Origin: Sphaerobacter thermophilus DSM 20745
Lineage (GTDB): Bacteria > Chloroflexota > Chloroflexia > Thermomicrobiales > Thermomicrobiaceae
NCBI RefSeq assembly: GCF_000024985.1
Contig: NC_013524.1
Coordinates: 248,001 to 312,000, forward strand
Length of the DNA stretch: 64,000 nucleotides
Direction: 5' to 3'
In this document: positions 37,461 to 45,856 of the stretch, piece by piece
Layout of the letters: each line of letters opens with the position of its first letter
How positions within the stretch are numbered: position 1 is the stretch's first letter
Notes under the pieces: model-generated
Seen by the model: the letters and a program-made list of their open reading frames with translations, nothing else
Told to the model about the DNA's origin: nothing
Databases searched by the model: none
Translations under genes and position numbers: made by a program

Positions 37461-38221
37461 CGGCGCCGGCGCTACAGCTTGAGGACGTCACCAAGACCAT
37501 CGGTGGCCTCACCATCCTGGACGGCGTGCCCCTGACGGTTCAGCCCGGGGAGCGGCGCGCGATCATTGGGCCGAACGGCGCCGGGAAGACGACGCTCCTG
37601 AACGTTATCGCCGGTTTCCTCCCGCCGACGCGCGGGCGGGTGCTGGTTTTCGGCCGCGATGTCACCCGGCTGCCGGCCCACCGCCGCGTCGACGTCGGTC
37701 TGCTGAAGACCAACCAGCAGCCGGCCGTGCTGCGGGAGCTGACGGCGCTGGAGAACGTGCTGCTCGCGCTGCTCCGGGGGCGTCACCGCTTCTTCGGTCT
37801 CGCCGGGTCGGTGGACCGTGACCGCGAGGCGCGGCGCCAGGCGATGGCGGTGCTGGAGGAGTGGGATCTGCTGGATGTGGCGAACGAGCGCGTTCAACAC
37901 CTGTCGCACGGCTACCAGCGTCGCCTGGAACTGGCAGCGCGCTTCGCCATGCGGCCGCGCCTGCTGCTCCTGGATGAGCCTGCGGCGGGTTTGGCTGCCG
38001 ACGAGATCCCGGCGTTCCTCGAGCGGCTCCAGCGACTGCCGCGCGACATGACCGTCGTTCTTGTCGAGCACAGTATGCGCGTGGTCTTCGCCTTCGCCGA
38101 CCGCATCACCGTGTTGCACCACGGCGCGGTGCTTACAGAGGGCACCCCGGACGAGGTACGACAGGACCGATACGCACAGGAGGCATACCTGAGTGGCGGG
38201 ACGCGGAGGAACGATGCTTGA
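37457..38221 (+). CDS. livG: branched-chain-type ABC ATPase LivG
   Basis: This 254-residue nucleotide-binding subunit powers the importer. Walker A is G-P-N-G-A-G-K-T-T near residue 37. The signature is L-S-H-G-Y-Q-R-R-L-E, as in LivG-type subunits where the second Gly is replaced, and Walker B is L-L-L-L-D-E-P-A-A-G-L. The H-loop follows as V-E-H-S-M. The ATG overlaps the stop of livM and the gene overlaps livF by eight bases, so translation is coupled. Confidence 0.93.
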   Translation: MTAPALQLEDVTKTIGGLTILDGVPLTVQPGERRAIIGPNGAGKTTLLNVIAGFLPPTRGRVLVFGRDVTRLPAHRRVDVGLLKTNQQPAVLRELTALENVLLALLRGRHRFFGLAGSVDRDREARRQAMAVLEEWDLLDVANERVQHLSHGYQRRLELAARFAMRPRLLLLDEPAAGLAADEIPAFLERLQRLPRDMTVVLVEHSMRVVFAFADRITVLHHGAVLTEGTPDEVRQDRYAQEAYLSGGTRRNDA

Positions 38222-38933
38222 GCTCCGTGATCTCTCGGGCGGGTACGGCGACGGCTCTGTGCTCAACGGGCTGTCGCTCACGGTGGAGGAGGGGCAGGTC
38301 GTTGCCCTGCTCGGCCGCAACGGCGCGGGCAAGACGACCACGATGCGGGCCATCTTCAACCTGCTGCCCCAGCTCACCGGCAGCGTGACGCTGCGCGGCG
38401 AGTCGCTGCGTGGCCTGGCGCCCTACGAAGTGTCCCAGCGGGGCGTGGCGCTCGTGCCCCAGGGGCGCCGGATCTTCCCCTCGCTGACGGTCGAGGAGAA
38501 CCTGCTCATCGGTGCCCGGCCTCCGCGGTCCGACACGAACCTGCGTTGGACCGTCGACGAGATCTATTCCCTCTTCCCCGTCCTGCGCGAGCGCGGCCGG
38601 GTGCGCGGCACCCTCCTCAGCGGTGGTGAGCAGCAGATGCTGACCCTCGCGCGCTCGCTGATGACGCAGCCGCTCCTGCTCCTGTGCGACGAGCCGTCGG
38701 AGGGTCTTGCGCCGGTGATGGTTGACCGGGTGCGCGAGGTCCTGCAGCGCCTCCGGGCTGCCGGCCTGTCGATCCTGCTGGCAGAGCAGAACCTCGATCT
38801 GGCGCTCTCCGTCGCCGACGTGGCCTACATCATCGAAGAAGGCCGGGTGATCTGGCACGGCACGAGCGCCGAACTGCTGGCCAACGAGGATGTGCAGGCC
38901 ACCTACCTTGGCATCCGCATCCAGGAGGACTGA
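38214..38933 (+). CDS. livF: branched-chain-type ABC ATPase LivF
   Basis: This 239-residue partner ATPase has Walker A G-R-N-G-A-G-K-T-T, the LivF-type V-P-Q-G-R-R-I-F-P-S-L-T-V-E-E-N-L, the full signature L-S-G-G-E-Q-Q-M-L-T-L-A-R-S, and Walker B L-L-L-C-D-E-P-S-E-G-L. The H-loop Gln-rich form A-E-Q-N is as usual for LivF. ATG 38,214 follows GGAGGA by a few bases and lies inside the end of livG. It is the last gene of this operon; a weak hairpin (GCGGCT-GGA-AGCCGC near 39,086) follows at a distance. Confidence 0.93.
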   Translation: MLELRDLSGGYGDGSVLNGLSLTVEEGQVVALLGRNGAGKTTTMRAIFNLLPQLTGSVTLRGESLRGLAPYEVSQRGVALVPQGRRIFPSLTVEENLLIGARPPRSDTNLRWTVDEIYSLFPVLRERGRVRGTLLSGGEQQMLTLARSLMTQPLLLLCDEPSEGLAPVMVDRVREVLQRLRAAGLSILLAEQNLDLALSVADVAYIIEEGRVIWHGTSAELLANEDVQATYLGIRIQED

Positions 38934-39244
38934 GGAGCGCCCGCGACTCGGTCCTCCCTCCGTCCCCTACCTTGTTCTCCCTGGCCGCGTAGCCGGTTCC
39001 TCAACGCTCGGGAACATCAAGCTGTCCCGAGTGCGCATCGTGCTGCCCCGCCCCATTCCTGTGTCTCCATGCACGCCCAAATCCGCGGCTGGAAGCCGCT
39101 AACGATACGTGGGGGTTGCCGAATCCTGACCTCCCCGGTTAGACTGCTGATTATTGCACCGGCAGATCAAGTGAACTCATACGTCAACAGCCAGAGTCCT
39201 CGCTGGATAGGCGTTTGAGTCCAGACTGGGACGGAGGTGTGGCG
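38934..39244. other. 310-base gap with a small hairpin and a promoter
   Basis: After livF there is no credible frame. A short hairpin, GCGGCT-GGA-AGCCGC near 39,086, resembles a REP remnant. A probable promoter at 39,116-39,145 serves the next importer. Confidence 0.5.
39116..39145 (+). promoter_or_regulatory. probable promoter for the NitT/TauT-type importer
   Basis: TTGCCG (39,116-39,121) and TAGACT (39,140-39,145) are 18 bases apart, about 100 bases before the TTG start. Both boxes are moderate. Confidence 0.4.
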
Positions 39245-40066
39245 TTGGCCGGTACAGGTGGGACGACCTCGACCGGCGTCACCGGCAGTCGGCTCGCACT
39301 GCGCGTGGAGTCCGTCTCTAAGCGCTTCCGCCAAGGGCAGCGTGACTTGCTGACGCTCGACAATGTGAGTTTCGGCCTCGAGGTCGGGCGCTTCCTCGTC
39401 ATCGTTGGCCCGAGCGGTTGTGGCAAGACGACGCTCCTGCGCATTCTCGCCGGGTTGGAGCGCCAGGACGAGGGGCAGATCTGGATCCGTCCCAACGCCG
39501 ACGGTCACCCGGCGGCCGCCATGGTCTTTCAGGAGCAGTCGGTCTTCCCCTGGATGACGGTGCGGGACAACGTCGCTTACGGGCTGGCGCTCCGCGGCGT
39601 GGGACGACGGGAACGCAGCCAAGTGGCCGAGCGCTGGATCCGGAGCGTCGGGCTGGAGGGATTTGAGCGTGCCTACCCGCACCAGCTCTCCGGCGGGATG
39701 AAACAGCGCGTCAGTATCGCGCGGGCGTTCGCGGTCGACCCCGACGTGCTGCTCATGGACGAGCCCTTCTCGGCGCTCGACGAGCAGACGCGCACGATCC
39801 TGCAGCAGGAGGTGTCATCGCTCTCCGAGCAGCAGCAGAAGACGGTGGTGTTCGTCACCCACAGTATCGACGAGGCGATCACGCTGGGCGATGAGGTGCT
39901 GGTTATGACGCACCGGCCGGGCCGGGTGAAGCGCCTCATTTCCGTCCCCTTCCCGCGCCCGCGCGATGTGGTCGGCGTGCGAGCGAATCCGCAGTACGGC
40001 GAACTGTACGAGGAGATCTGGCAACTCATCGCCGAAGAAGTCCAGCACGGCCCGAGGGAGGAATGA
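39245..40066 (+). CDS. NitT/TauT-family ABC ATPase
   Basis: This 273-residue nucleotide-binding subunit belongs to the SsuB/TauB/ThiZ group. Walker A is G-P-S-G-C-G-K-T-T, then V-F-Q-E-Q-S-V-F-P-W-M-T-V-R-D-N (the W-M-T form is typical). The signature is L-S-G-G-M-K-Q-R-V-S-I-A-R-A, Walker B L-L-M-D-E-P-F-S-A-L-D, and the H-loop V-T-H-S-I-D-E-A. TTG 39,245 is chosen since GGAGG (39,233-39,237) is seven bases before it. It forms one operon with the permease (one base between) and the two binding proteins downstream. Confidence 0.9.
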   Translation: MAGTGGTTSTGVTGSRLALRVESVSKRFRQGQRDLLTLDNVSFGLEVGRFLVIVGPSGCGKTTLLRILAGLERQDEGQIWIRPNADGHPAAAMVFQEQSVFPWMTVRDNVAYGLALRGVGRRERSQVAERWIRSVGLEGFERAYPHQLSGGMKQRVSIARAFAVDPDVLLMDEPFSALDEQTRTILQQEVSSLSEQQQKTVVFVTHSIDEAITLGDEVLVMTHRPGRVKRLISVPFPRPRDVVGVRANPQYGELYEEIWQLIAEEVQHGPREE

Positions 40067-40067
40067 C

Positions 40068-40901
40068 GTGTCCGAGCGTGGTGTGACCGTGACGAGCGAA
40101 GCCCTCCCTGCGGGACGGGTACTGCGCCGCCCGCGCGCAGGGGCCAAGACCGAGGTCGCCGTTCAGCTCCTGTCGCCCCTGGTGCTCCTCGCTATCTGGG
40201 AGATCACCGCGCGGGCCGGCTACGTCGACCAGCGGTTCTATCCGGCTCCCAGTTCGATCATCCAGGCGTTCTGGGAGGCGGTGACGACCGGTGTCCTGCT
40301 GCACCATCTCAAGATCACGCTGGGGCGGCTCGCGCTGGGTACCCTGATCGGTGGGTTGCCGGCAGTGCTGCTCGGGCTGGCGATGGGGCTGTCGCGCTGG
40401 CTGCGGTTGGCGCTCGACCCCATCATCGCCGCGACCTATCCCCTGCCCAAGAGCGCCCTCTTCCCGCTGCTGCTGCTCATCTTCGGCCTCGGTGAGGGGT
40501 CGAAGGTGGCAATGGTTGCCATCGGGGTGTTCTACCTCGCGGTCACCAACTCCATGGAGGGTGTGCTGGCCATCAACCCCGTCTATCTCGACGTAGCCAA
40601 GACCTTCGGCGCGCGGCGACTCGATGTCGTCCGTACTGTGGCCCTGCCCGGCGCGCTGCCGCTGGTGCTGGCAGGGCTGCGGCTCGGTGTCGGCACCGGG
40701 CTCATCCTGGGGGTCCTGGCCGAGATGCTGGGGGCGCGCGACGGGCTGGGTTACCTGCTCTGGAGCGCCTGGCAGACCTTCTCCGTGTCATCGCTCTACG
40801 CGGTGTTGTTCGTGACTGCGGTGCTCGGGTTCGTGAGTGTCAAGGTCGTGGACATCCTGCGCCGGTGGCTCGTGCCCTGGCAATCCGGCTCGCGGAACTG
40901 A
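40068..40901 (+). CDS. NitT/TauT-family ABC permease
   Basis: This 277-residue inner-membrane subunit has about six helices. The conserved N-terminal pattern A-I-W-E-I-T-A-R-A-G...F-Y-P-A-P-S-S-I-I-Q-A-F and the coupling loop D-V-A-K-T-F-G-A-R-R-L-D-V-V-R-T-V-A-L-P-G-A-L-P place it with SsuC/TauC. The first 30 residues are cytoplasmic. GTG 40,068 follows GGAGG and stands one base after the ATPase gene. Taurine, nitrate, sulfonates, thiamine pyrimidines or nucleobases are possible cargoes in this family; none is decided by the sequence. Confidence 0.9.
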   Translation: MSERGVTVTSEALPAGRVLRRPRAGAKTEVAVQLLSPLVLLAIWEITARAGYVDQRFYPAPSSIIQAFWEAVTTGVLLHHLKITLGRLALGTLIGGLPAVLLGLAMGLSRWLRLALDPIIAATYPLPKSALFPLLLLIFGLGEGSKVAMVAIGVFYLAVTNSMEGVLAINPVYLDVAKTFGARRLDVVRTVALPGALPLVLAGLRLGVGTGLILGVLAEMLGARDGLGYLLWSAWQTFSVSSLYAVLFVTAVLGFVSVKVVDILRRWLVPWQSGSRN

Positions 40902-41026
40902 ACGTAGTTCGTTGGAGCTGTCGGACCACGGGCGAGTTGCCAGTGATTCAGTGTGGTTTCGAACGCGGCTGGAACCGGCCAGCCGCATGGTGCCCGGCAG
41001 GGCTAGAGGGCTAGGAGGAGGGGAGC

Positions 41027-42226
41027 ATGACCCAAGACTCGAAGCTGACGCGGCGCTCGTTCGTCCGGGGTGCGGCGGCGCTTCTCGCGGCCGGCCCTCT
41101 GACGACACTCCTGGCAGCCTGCGGCGGTGGGGAAGCCGAGCCGACCGAGCAGGCGGCCCAGGCACCGACGACCGCTCCCTCGCCGACGAGCGCCAGCGGT
41201 GGAGCTGATGCGAGCCCGGCCGCATCGCCCGCGGCGTCGCCGGCGGCCGAGGTGCCCACTCCCACGGTCGTGACCGGCCAGGGTGCCATGACGCCGTTCA
41301 AGTTCGCCACGGCGCGGCAGATCGCCTCCCTCACCCCGTACATCGCCCTGGAGAAGGGCTACTTTGCCGAGGAAGGGCTCGAGGTCGAGCTTGCCGAGAT
41401 CCAGACGCTCGGCCAGATGGTGCCCTTCCTGGGGACCGGCGAGATCCTGGCGGCGGGAGGCGCGCTCTCCGCAGCGCTGTTCAACGCCATCCGCCAGGGC
41501 ATCGAGTTGAAGGTGATTGCGTCACGCACAGCCCTGACCCGCGGCTTCACGTTCCACGGCTACTACGCGGCAAAGTCGCGCTACGACAGCGGCGAGATTC
41601 AATCGATCGCCGACCTGCGGGGAAAGACCATCGCGAACACCAACGTGGAGGGCCTGGTCGCCTGGGAGAATGCCCGGATCCTCCAGAGCGCCGGGCTGAC
41701 GCTGGACGATGTCGAACTGGTCGGGATGACCCCGCCCGATATGCCGACCGCCCTCGCCAACGGTGCCGTCGATGCCGCGCTCCTGATCGAGCCGTACGTG
41801 GTGATGACGAAGCGGCTGGGGGCCGGGGAGCCGCTGGTCGAGGGAGACGGGATCCACGACCTGCTCGGCCAGGATGTCCCGATCGGTGTCGTGCTGGCCT
41901 CGCCGGTGCTCCTGGAAGACCGCGACCTCGCCATTCGCTTCCTCCGAGCGCACCTCAAGGCCGCGCGCTTCTACAACGAGGCGCTGGTCGATCCGGCCAC
42001 CAAGAGCGAGGTGATCGACATCGCGCTCACGTATCTGCCCGGCCAGGATCGATCGCTGTACGAAGAGATGATCTGGCCTGGTATCCCCGAAGACGGCGGC
42101 TTCAACCCTGAGTTCGTCGACGAACTGCAGCAGTTCATGATCGAGCGAGGGGAGATTGAATCCGCGTTACCGGTCGAGGACGTAGTTGATCTGAGCCTGC
42201 TTGAGGAAGCGCGGAACTCGCTGTGA
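41027..42226 (+). CDS. NMT1/SsuA-like ABC binding lipoprotein A
   Basis: This 399-residue Tat-type lipoprotein begins L-T-R-R-S-F-V-R-G-A-A-A-L-L, with lipobox L-L-A-A-C near residue 32 and an Ala/Pro/Ser/Thr linker to about residue 85. The type II binding domain follows: F-A-T-A-R-Q-I-A-S-L-T-P-Y-I-A-L-E-K-G-Y-F-A-E-E-G-L-E-V, typical of NMT1/THI5-like and sulfonate binders. AGGAGGAGGGG stands before the ATG. The next gene is a paralogue with the same domain, so one permease and ATPase seem to serve two binders. Confidence 0.9.
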   Translation: MTQDSKLTRRSFVRGAAALLAAGPLTTLLAACGGGEAEPTEQAAQAPTTAPSPTSASGGADASPAASPAASPAAEVPTPTVVTGQGAMTPFKFATARQIASLTPYIALEKGYFAEEGLEVELAEIQTLGQMVPFLGTGEILAAGGALSAALFNAIRQGIELKVIASRTALTRGFTFHGYYAAKSRYDSGEIQSIADLRGKTIANTNVEGLVAWENARILQSAGLTLDDVELVGMTPPDMPTALANGAVDAALLIEPYVVMTKRLGAGEPLVEGDGIHDLLGQDVPIGVVLASPVLLEDRDLAIRFLRAHLKAARFYNEALVDPATKSEVIDIALTYLPGQDRSLYEEMIWPGIPEDGGFNPEFVDELQQFMIERGEIESALPVEDVVDLSLLEEARNSL

Positions 42227-42324
42227 CGTGACGGAGCAGGTGCCGCCCCGCACGCCGGTGGCGTCCGGCGTACGTCGATGCGGTGCGACGTGGCTTGTGG
42301 GCAGACCATTGGGGGGAGCGACGA

Positions 42325-43491
42325 ATGCCCAGACGACTCACTCGACGATCGTTTCTCGCCCTGTGGGGTGGCGCGCTCGCCGGAGGACTGCTGGCGGCGT
42401 GCGGTGGCGGGGAACCGACCCCGGAAGCTCCGGCATCGAACCCGACTTCGGCGCCGGAACCGACGCCGGCGTCCGCGAGTAGCGATGCAAGCCCTGCTCC
42501 AGATCCCACGCCGACACCCGCCGCGACCCCGACGGTGCAGCAGGCAACGCGCACGCTCCGTGTCACGACGATCGGCGCGGTGTCGGGCGCCGGGATCTTC
42601 ATCGCCATGGAGGAAGGCTACTTCCTGGAAGTCGGCATCGAGATCGAACTCGATACCGCGGCGCGCACCGCAGGCGAAACGATCCCGCTGCTCAGCACGC
42701 AGCAGTTGGACATCTCCGGCGGCTCCTTCTCGGCCGCGCTGCTCAACGCGGTGGCACAGGGGGTTCGCGTCCCCGCAGTGGCCACCAAGGGATCCCTGAG
42801 CCGCGGGTTCGGCTTCCACGCCATCGGCGTGCCCAAGCATCTCTACGACGATGGGACCATCACCACCGTGGCCGATCTCCGCGGCAGGAGGTTCGCCGTC
42901 ACGAACGACTCGGGCATCGACATCCTGGAGGCTCAGCGGGTACTGGAGAGTGGCGGCCTGACCCTCGACGACGTCGAGATCGTGGTCATGCGCGTCCCGG
43001 ATATGCCGGTTGCGCTGCAGAACGAGGCGATCCACGCGGCGGAACTGGTCGAGCCGACCGCGGCGATCGCCATCGATCAGCTCGGCGTCGCAGCGCCGCT
43101 TCTCCGGGGCGACTCCCTGGTGGACGTGATCGGGGACGACTTCCCCATTGCCGGGATCTTCTTCGGCCCGCACATCGCAGACGACCGCGACCTGGCGGTG
43201 CGCTGGATGGTCGCCTACCTCCGCGGGTTGCAGTTCTACAACGACGGGTTGCAGGACCCAGACCAGCGGCGGCGGGTCATCGAGATCCTCAAGCTGTACA
43301 CGCCGGTCCAGGATGACGCGCTGTTCGACCGGATGGTCTGGCCCGGCCTGCGCGCGGACGGACGGTTCGACACCGCGCCGCTGGAGCAGGTGCAGGAGGT
43401 CTGGCTCGCGCGCGGGGCGATTGAGCAGACCGTACCGGTGGACCAACTCGTAGACTTCAGCTACATTGATGAGGCCATGCAGCAACTCTAA
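42325..43491 (+). CDS. NMT1/SsuA-like ABC binding lipoprotein B
   Basis: This 388-residue paralogue of the preceding gene has the Tat-type signal L-T-R-R-S-F-L-A-L-W and lipobox G-L-L-A-A-C. The binding domain keeps I-F-I-A-M-E-E-G-Y-F-L-E-V-G-I-E-I, D-L-R-G-R-R-F-A-V-T-N and I-A-V-L-like segments, and the G-L-T-L-D-D-V-E pattern is shared with lipoprotein A. The two diverge in the pocket regions, so different ligands are possible. ATG 42,325 follows GGGGGGAG; an upstream in-frame GTG at 42,283 would add residues before the signal and is rejected. Confidence 0.9.
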   Translation: MPRRLTRRSFLALWGGALAGGLLAACGGGEPTPEAPASNPTSAPEPTPASASSDASPAPDPTPTPAATPTVQQATRTLRVTTIGAVSGAGIFIAMEEGYFLEVGIEIELDTAARTAGETIPLLSTQQLDISGGSFSAALLNAVAQGVRVPAVATKGSLSRGFGFHAIGVPKHLYDDGTITTVADLRGRRFAVTNDSGIDILEAQRVLESGGLTLDDVEIVVMRVPDMPVALQNEAIHAAELVEPTAAIAIDQLGVAAPLLRGDSLVDVIGDDFPIAGIFFGPHIADDRDLAVRWMVAYLRGLQFYNDGLQDPDQRRRVIEILKLYTPVQDDALFDRMVWPGLRADGRFDTAPLEQVQEVWLARGAIEQTVPVDQLVDFSYIDEAMQQL

Positions 43492-43585
43492 GTACGGACG
43501 TCGCGGCGATGAGCATTTGGTGATGGGTCATCCATTCCACCGGAGTGCTCACGCCGCGCCCATGCGGGGAGGAGGGAAGGTGGGG

Positions 43586-44962
43586 ATGCTTGGTCACGAG
43601 GATCAGCCGGCTTCGGCGCTGAAACGCCGCCTGACGCGCCGTGGTACGCTGAAGCTCGTCGCGTTTGGGCTGAGCTCGGTTACCATCGGGTCGCTGCTCG
43701 CCTCCTGCGGCGGTACCCAGGACACGACGTCAGGCGGGGAGACGACCTCCACTCCCACGACCGATGCCGGTTCGACCGGTTCAGCCGGTTCGACGGCTGC
43801 GACGCCCAGCACATCGCCGACCACCGAGGCTGCTGAGTCCTCTCCTGAGGCAGCCGACGATCCGATCCGACTCGGAATCTTGCTCCCGTTCACCGGCGTC
43901 TATGCCCAGCCAGCGGCGGACGTCGAGCGCGGGGTCATGCTCTACCTGAAACAGATCGGCAACGAGATCGCCGGACGGCCTGTGACCGTCATCCGCGAGG
44001 ACTCCGAGGCCGATCCGTCGACCGGGATCACTAAGGCGCGCAAGTTGATCGAGCGGGATCAGATCGACGTCATGGTTGGGCCGTTGAGCAGTGCCGTTGG
44101 GACGGCCGTGCGGGATCTGGTCGTCAGCAGCGGCGTCCCTCAGATTTACCCGATCCCGGGCACGTTGGAGGAGAGCGGCACTCCCCCGGCTCCCAACATC
44201 TTCCGAGTCTCCTACTCCCCAGCGCAGCTCGGCGTCGCCTCGGCGCGGTACCTCTATGAGACGCTTGGCTACCGTACGGTCGCAATCATGTGCCCGGACT
44301 ACGTCTGGGGTCAAAAGGTGGCCGAAGCCTTCCAGACCAGCTTCGAGGAGCTGGGCGGCACCATCGCGGACGTGACCTTCACCCCGCTCGACACCACCGA
44401 CTTTGCACCGTATCTGGGCAGAATAGACCCCTCCAGCCTCGACGCGATGTGGGTCTTCTACTCGGGCGGGGATGCCATCCGGTTTGTGGTGCAGTACGGC
44501 GAGATGGGGCTCACGGACGCACTTCCGCTGACGGGTGCCGGGGATGTGGTGGACGAGGCCTTCCTCCCGTCTCAGGGTGAAGCGGCTCTCGGCTTCATTA
44601 GTTTCTTGCCTTACACACCCAGCCTTGAGAACGACGCGAACGCGGCCTTCGTCAGCGCCTATCAGGCTGAATACGATACCAGCCCGGGCTTCTTCAACGA
44701 GATCGGCTGGGTGGCAGCCGCGATCGTTGACGAAGCGGTGCGCGCCGTTGATGGCGAATTGAGCGACAAGGCTGCGCTCGCGGCAGCGATGGAGCAGGTC
44801 GAGTTCGACTCGCCGCACGGCCGCTTCCGCTTCGATGAGAATCGGTTCCCGATCCTCGACATGCAGGTCCGACGCGTGGAGCAGAACGAATCCGGGGAGT
44901 ACGTCAACGCCATCATCGATGTCATCGAGGGCATCGACAGCAATGGCGTGATCGGTCGCTGA
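43586..44962 (+). CDS. second LivJ-type ABC binding lipoprotein
   Basis: This 458-residue Tat-type lipoprotein has L-T-R-R-G-T-L-K-L-V, lipobox L-L-A-S-C and a Ser/Thr/Ala linker. The type I binding domain begins I-R-L-G-I-L-L-P-F-T-G-V-Y-A-Q-P. It has the same domain plan as the protein at 34,148 but no permease or ATPase of its own, so it probably delivers to LivHMGF. ATG 43,586 is chosen; GTG 43,580 has a slightly better spaced GGAGGG and cannot be excluded. The RutB-like gene begins 49 bases after it, so ligand and enzyme are probably connected. Confidence 0.88.
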   Translation: MLGHEDQPASALKRRLTRRGTLKLVAFGLSSVTIGSLLASCGGTQDTTSGGETTSTPTTDAGSTGSAGSTAATPSTSPTTEAAESSPEAADDPIRLGILLPFTGVYAQPAADVERGVMLYLKQIGNEIAGRPVTVIREDSEADPSTGITKARKLIERDQIDVMVGPLSSAVGTAVRDLVVSSGVPQIYPIPGTLEESGTPPAPNIFRVSYSPAQLGVASARYLYETLGYRTVAIMCPDYVWGQKVAEAFQTSFEELGGTIADVTFTPLDTTDFAPYLGRIDPSSLDAMWVFYSGGDAIRFVVQYGEMGLTDALPLTGAGDVVDEAFLPSQGEAALGFISFLPYTPSLENDANAAFVSAYQAEYDTSPGFFNEIGWVAAAIVDEAVRAVDGELSDKAALAAAMEQVEFDSPHGRFRFDENRFPILDMQVRRVEQNESGEYVNAIIDVIEGIDSNGVIGR

Positions 44963-45011
44963 TTCCGTTGCGGGTCAAGCAGGCGACATTAGTGCAGCGA
45001 AGGAGGGAACA

Positions 45012-45731
45012 ATGCAGCCGGAAACGAGCCTGCGGGTCAATATCCCTGCTGAACCAGAGGCGATCGAGGTCGACTTGCGGCGCACCGCGGCCATTGTGGT
45101 CGATATGCAGAACGCCTTCCTGTCGAAGGGCGGGATGCTCGATATCGCCGGGCACGACATCTCGCGCGCGGATGAAACCATCGCTGCGGCCAAGCGGACA
45201 CTGACAGCCCTGCGTCGTGCCGGGTCGCCGGTGATCTACCTGCAAATGGGCTACACCGCGGACCTGTCCAATGCGGGTGGTCCGCAGTCTCCGAACCCAC
45301 GCAAGGAACTCGCGCTGTGCCTGATGGCAGCACAGCCAGAGCTACGCGGGAAGCTCCTCATCTGGGGCGACTGGGACGCCGAGATCGTTGATGAACTGAA
45401 GCCGGAGCCCGGCGACCTCGTTGTGCGCAAGTCGCGCTACAGCGGCTTCGCGGGAACGAATCTCGATGCGCTGCTGCGGACCCGCGGAATCTCGCACGTC
45501 GTCGTGATGGGCGTCGCCACCAATGTCTGTGTGGAGTCGACCGTGCGCGACGCCTTCTTCCACGAGTACTGGCCGGTGGTTGTCCAGGATGCCACCTACC
45601 AGGCTGGCCCGCCGGAGATTCAGGAGGCAAGCCTCTTCAACATCCGGAGCTTCTTCGGCTGGGTGACCACGTCGCACAACATCGCACAGGCGGTCGAGCA
45701 GGCACTGGCTGCCGGCGTGCGTGCGGAATGA
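45012..45731 (+). CDS. RutB-like cysteine hydrolase (isochorismatase family)
   Basis: RutB cleaves ureidoacrylate to carbamate and aminoacrylate in pyrimidine breakdown. The 239-residue product matches RutB along its length: D-M-Q-N-A-F...G-G-M-L-D-I-A-G-H-D-I, A-G-G-P-Q-S-P-N-P-R-K, K-S-R-Y-S-G-F-A-G-T-N-L-D, V-A-T-N-V-C-V-E-S-T-V-R-D-A-F-F, D-A-T-Y-Q-A-G-P and F-N-I-R-S-F-F-G-W-V. The catalytic triad is Asp31, Lys140 and Cys173. No rutA, C, D, E, F or G gene is present, so the physiological substrate may be another N-carbamoyl or amide compound. It lies between a binding protein and an amidohydrolase on the same strand. Confidence 0.85.
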   Translation: MQPETSLRVNIPAEPEAIEVDLRRTAAIVVDMQNAFLSKGGMLDIAGHDISRADETIAAAKRTLTALRRAGSPVIYLQMGYTADLSNAGGPQSPNPRKELALCLMAAQPELRGKLLIWGDWDAEIVDELKPEPGDLVVRKSRYSGFAGTNLDALLRTRGISHVVVMGVATNVCVESTVRDAFFHEYWPVVVQDATYQAGPPEIQEASLFNIRSFFGWVTTSHNIAQAVEQALAAGVRAE

Positions 45732-45856
45732 CCGACCGGTAGGAGTGGAATATCATCTCGACATAACCCATCAGGTCCCGGCGGGGTGATGTTCCGTGAG
45801 CGCGGACCGGTGGCAGTCCTGCGGGCCGCGGGCCCGGATGAAGGGAGCAGAGTTTC

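Noticed and set aside
40899-40915. Second LexA-like box (GAAC-GTA-GTTC)
   Set aside because: The spacer is three bases rather than four, and no promoter lies around it.
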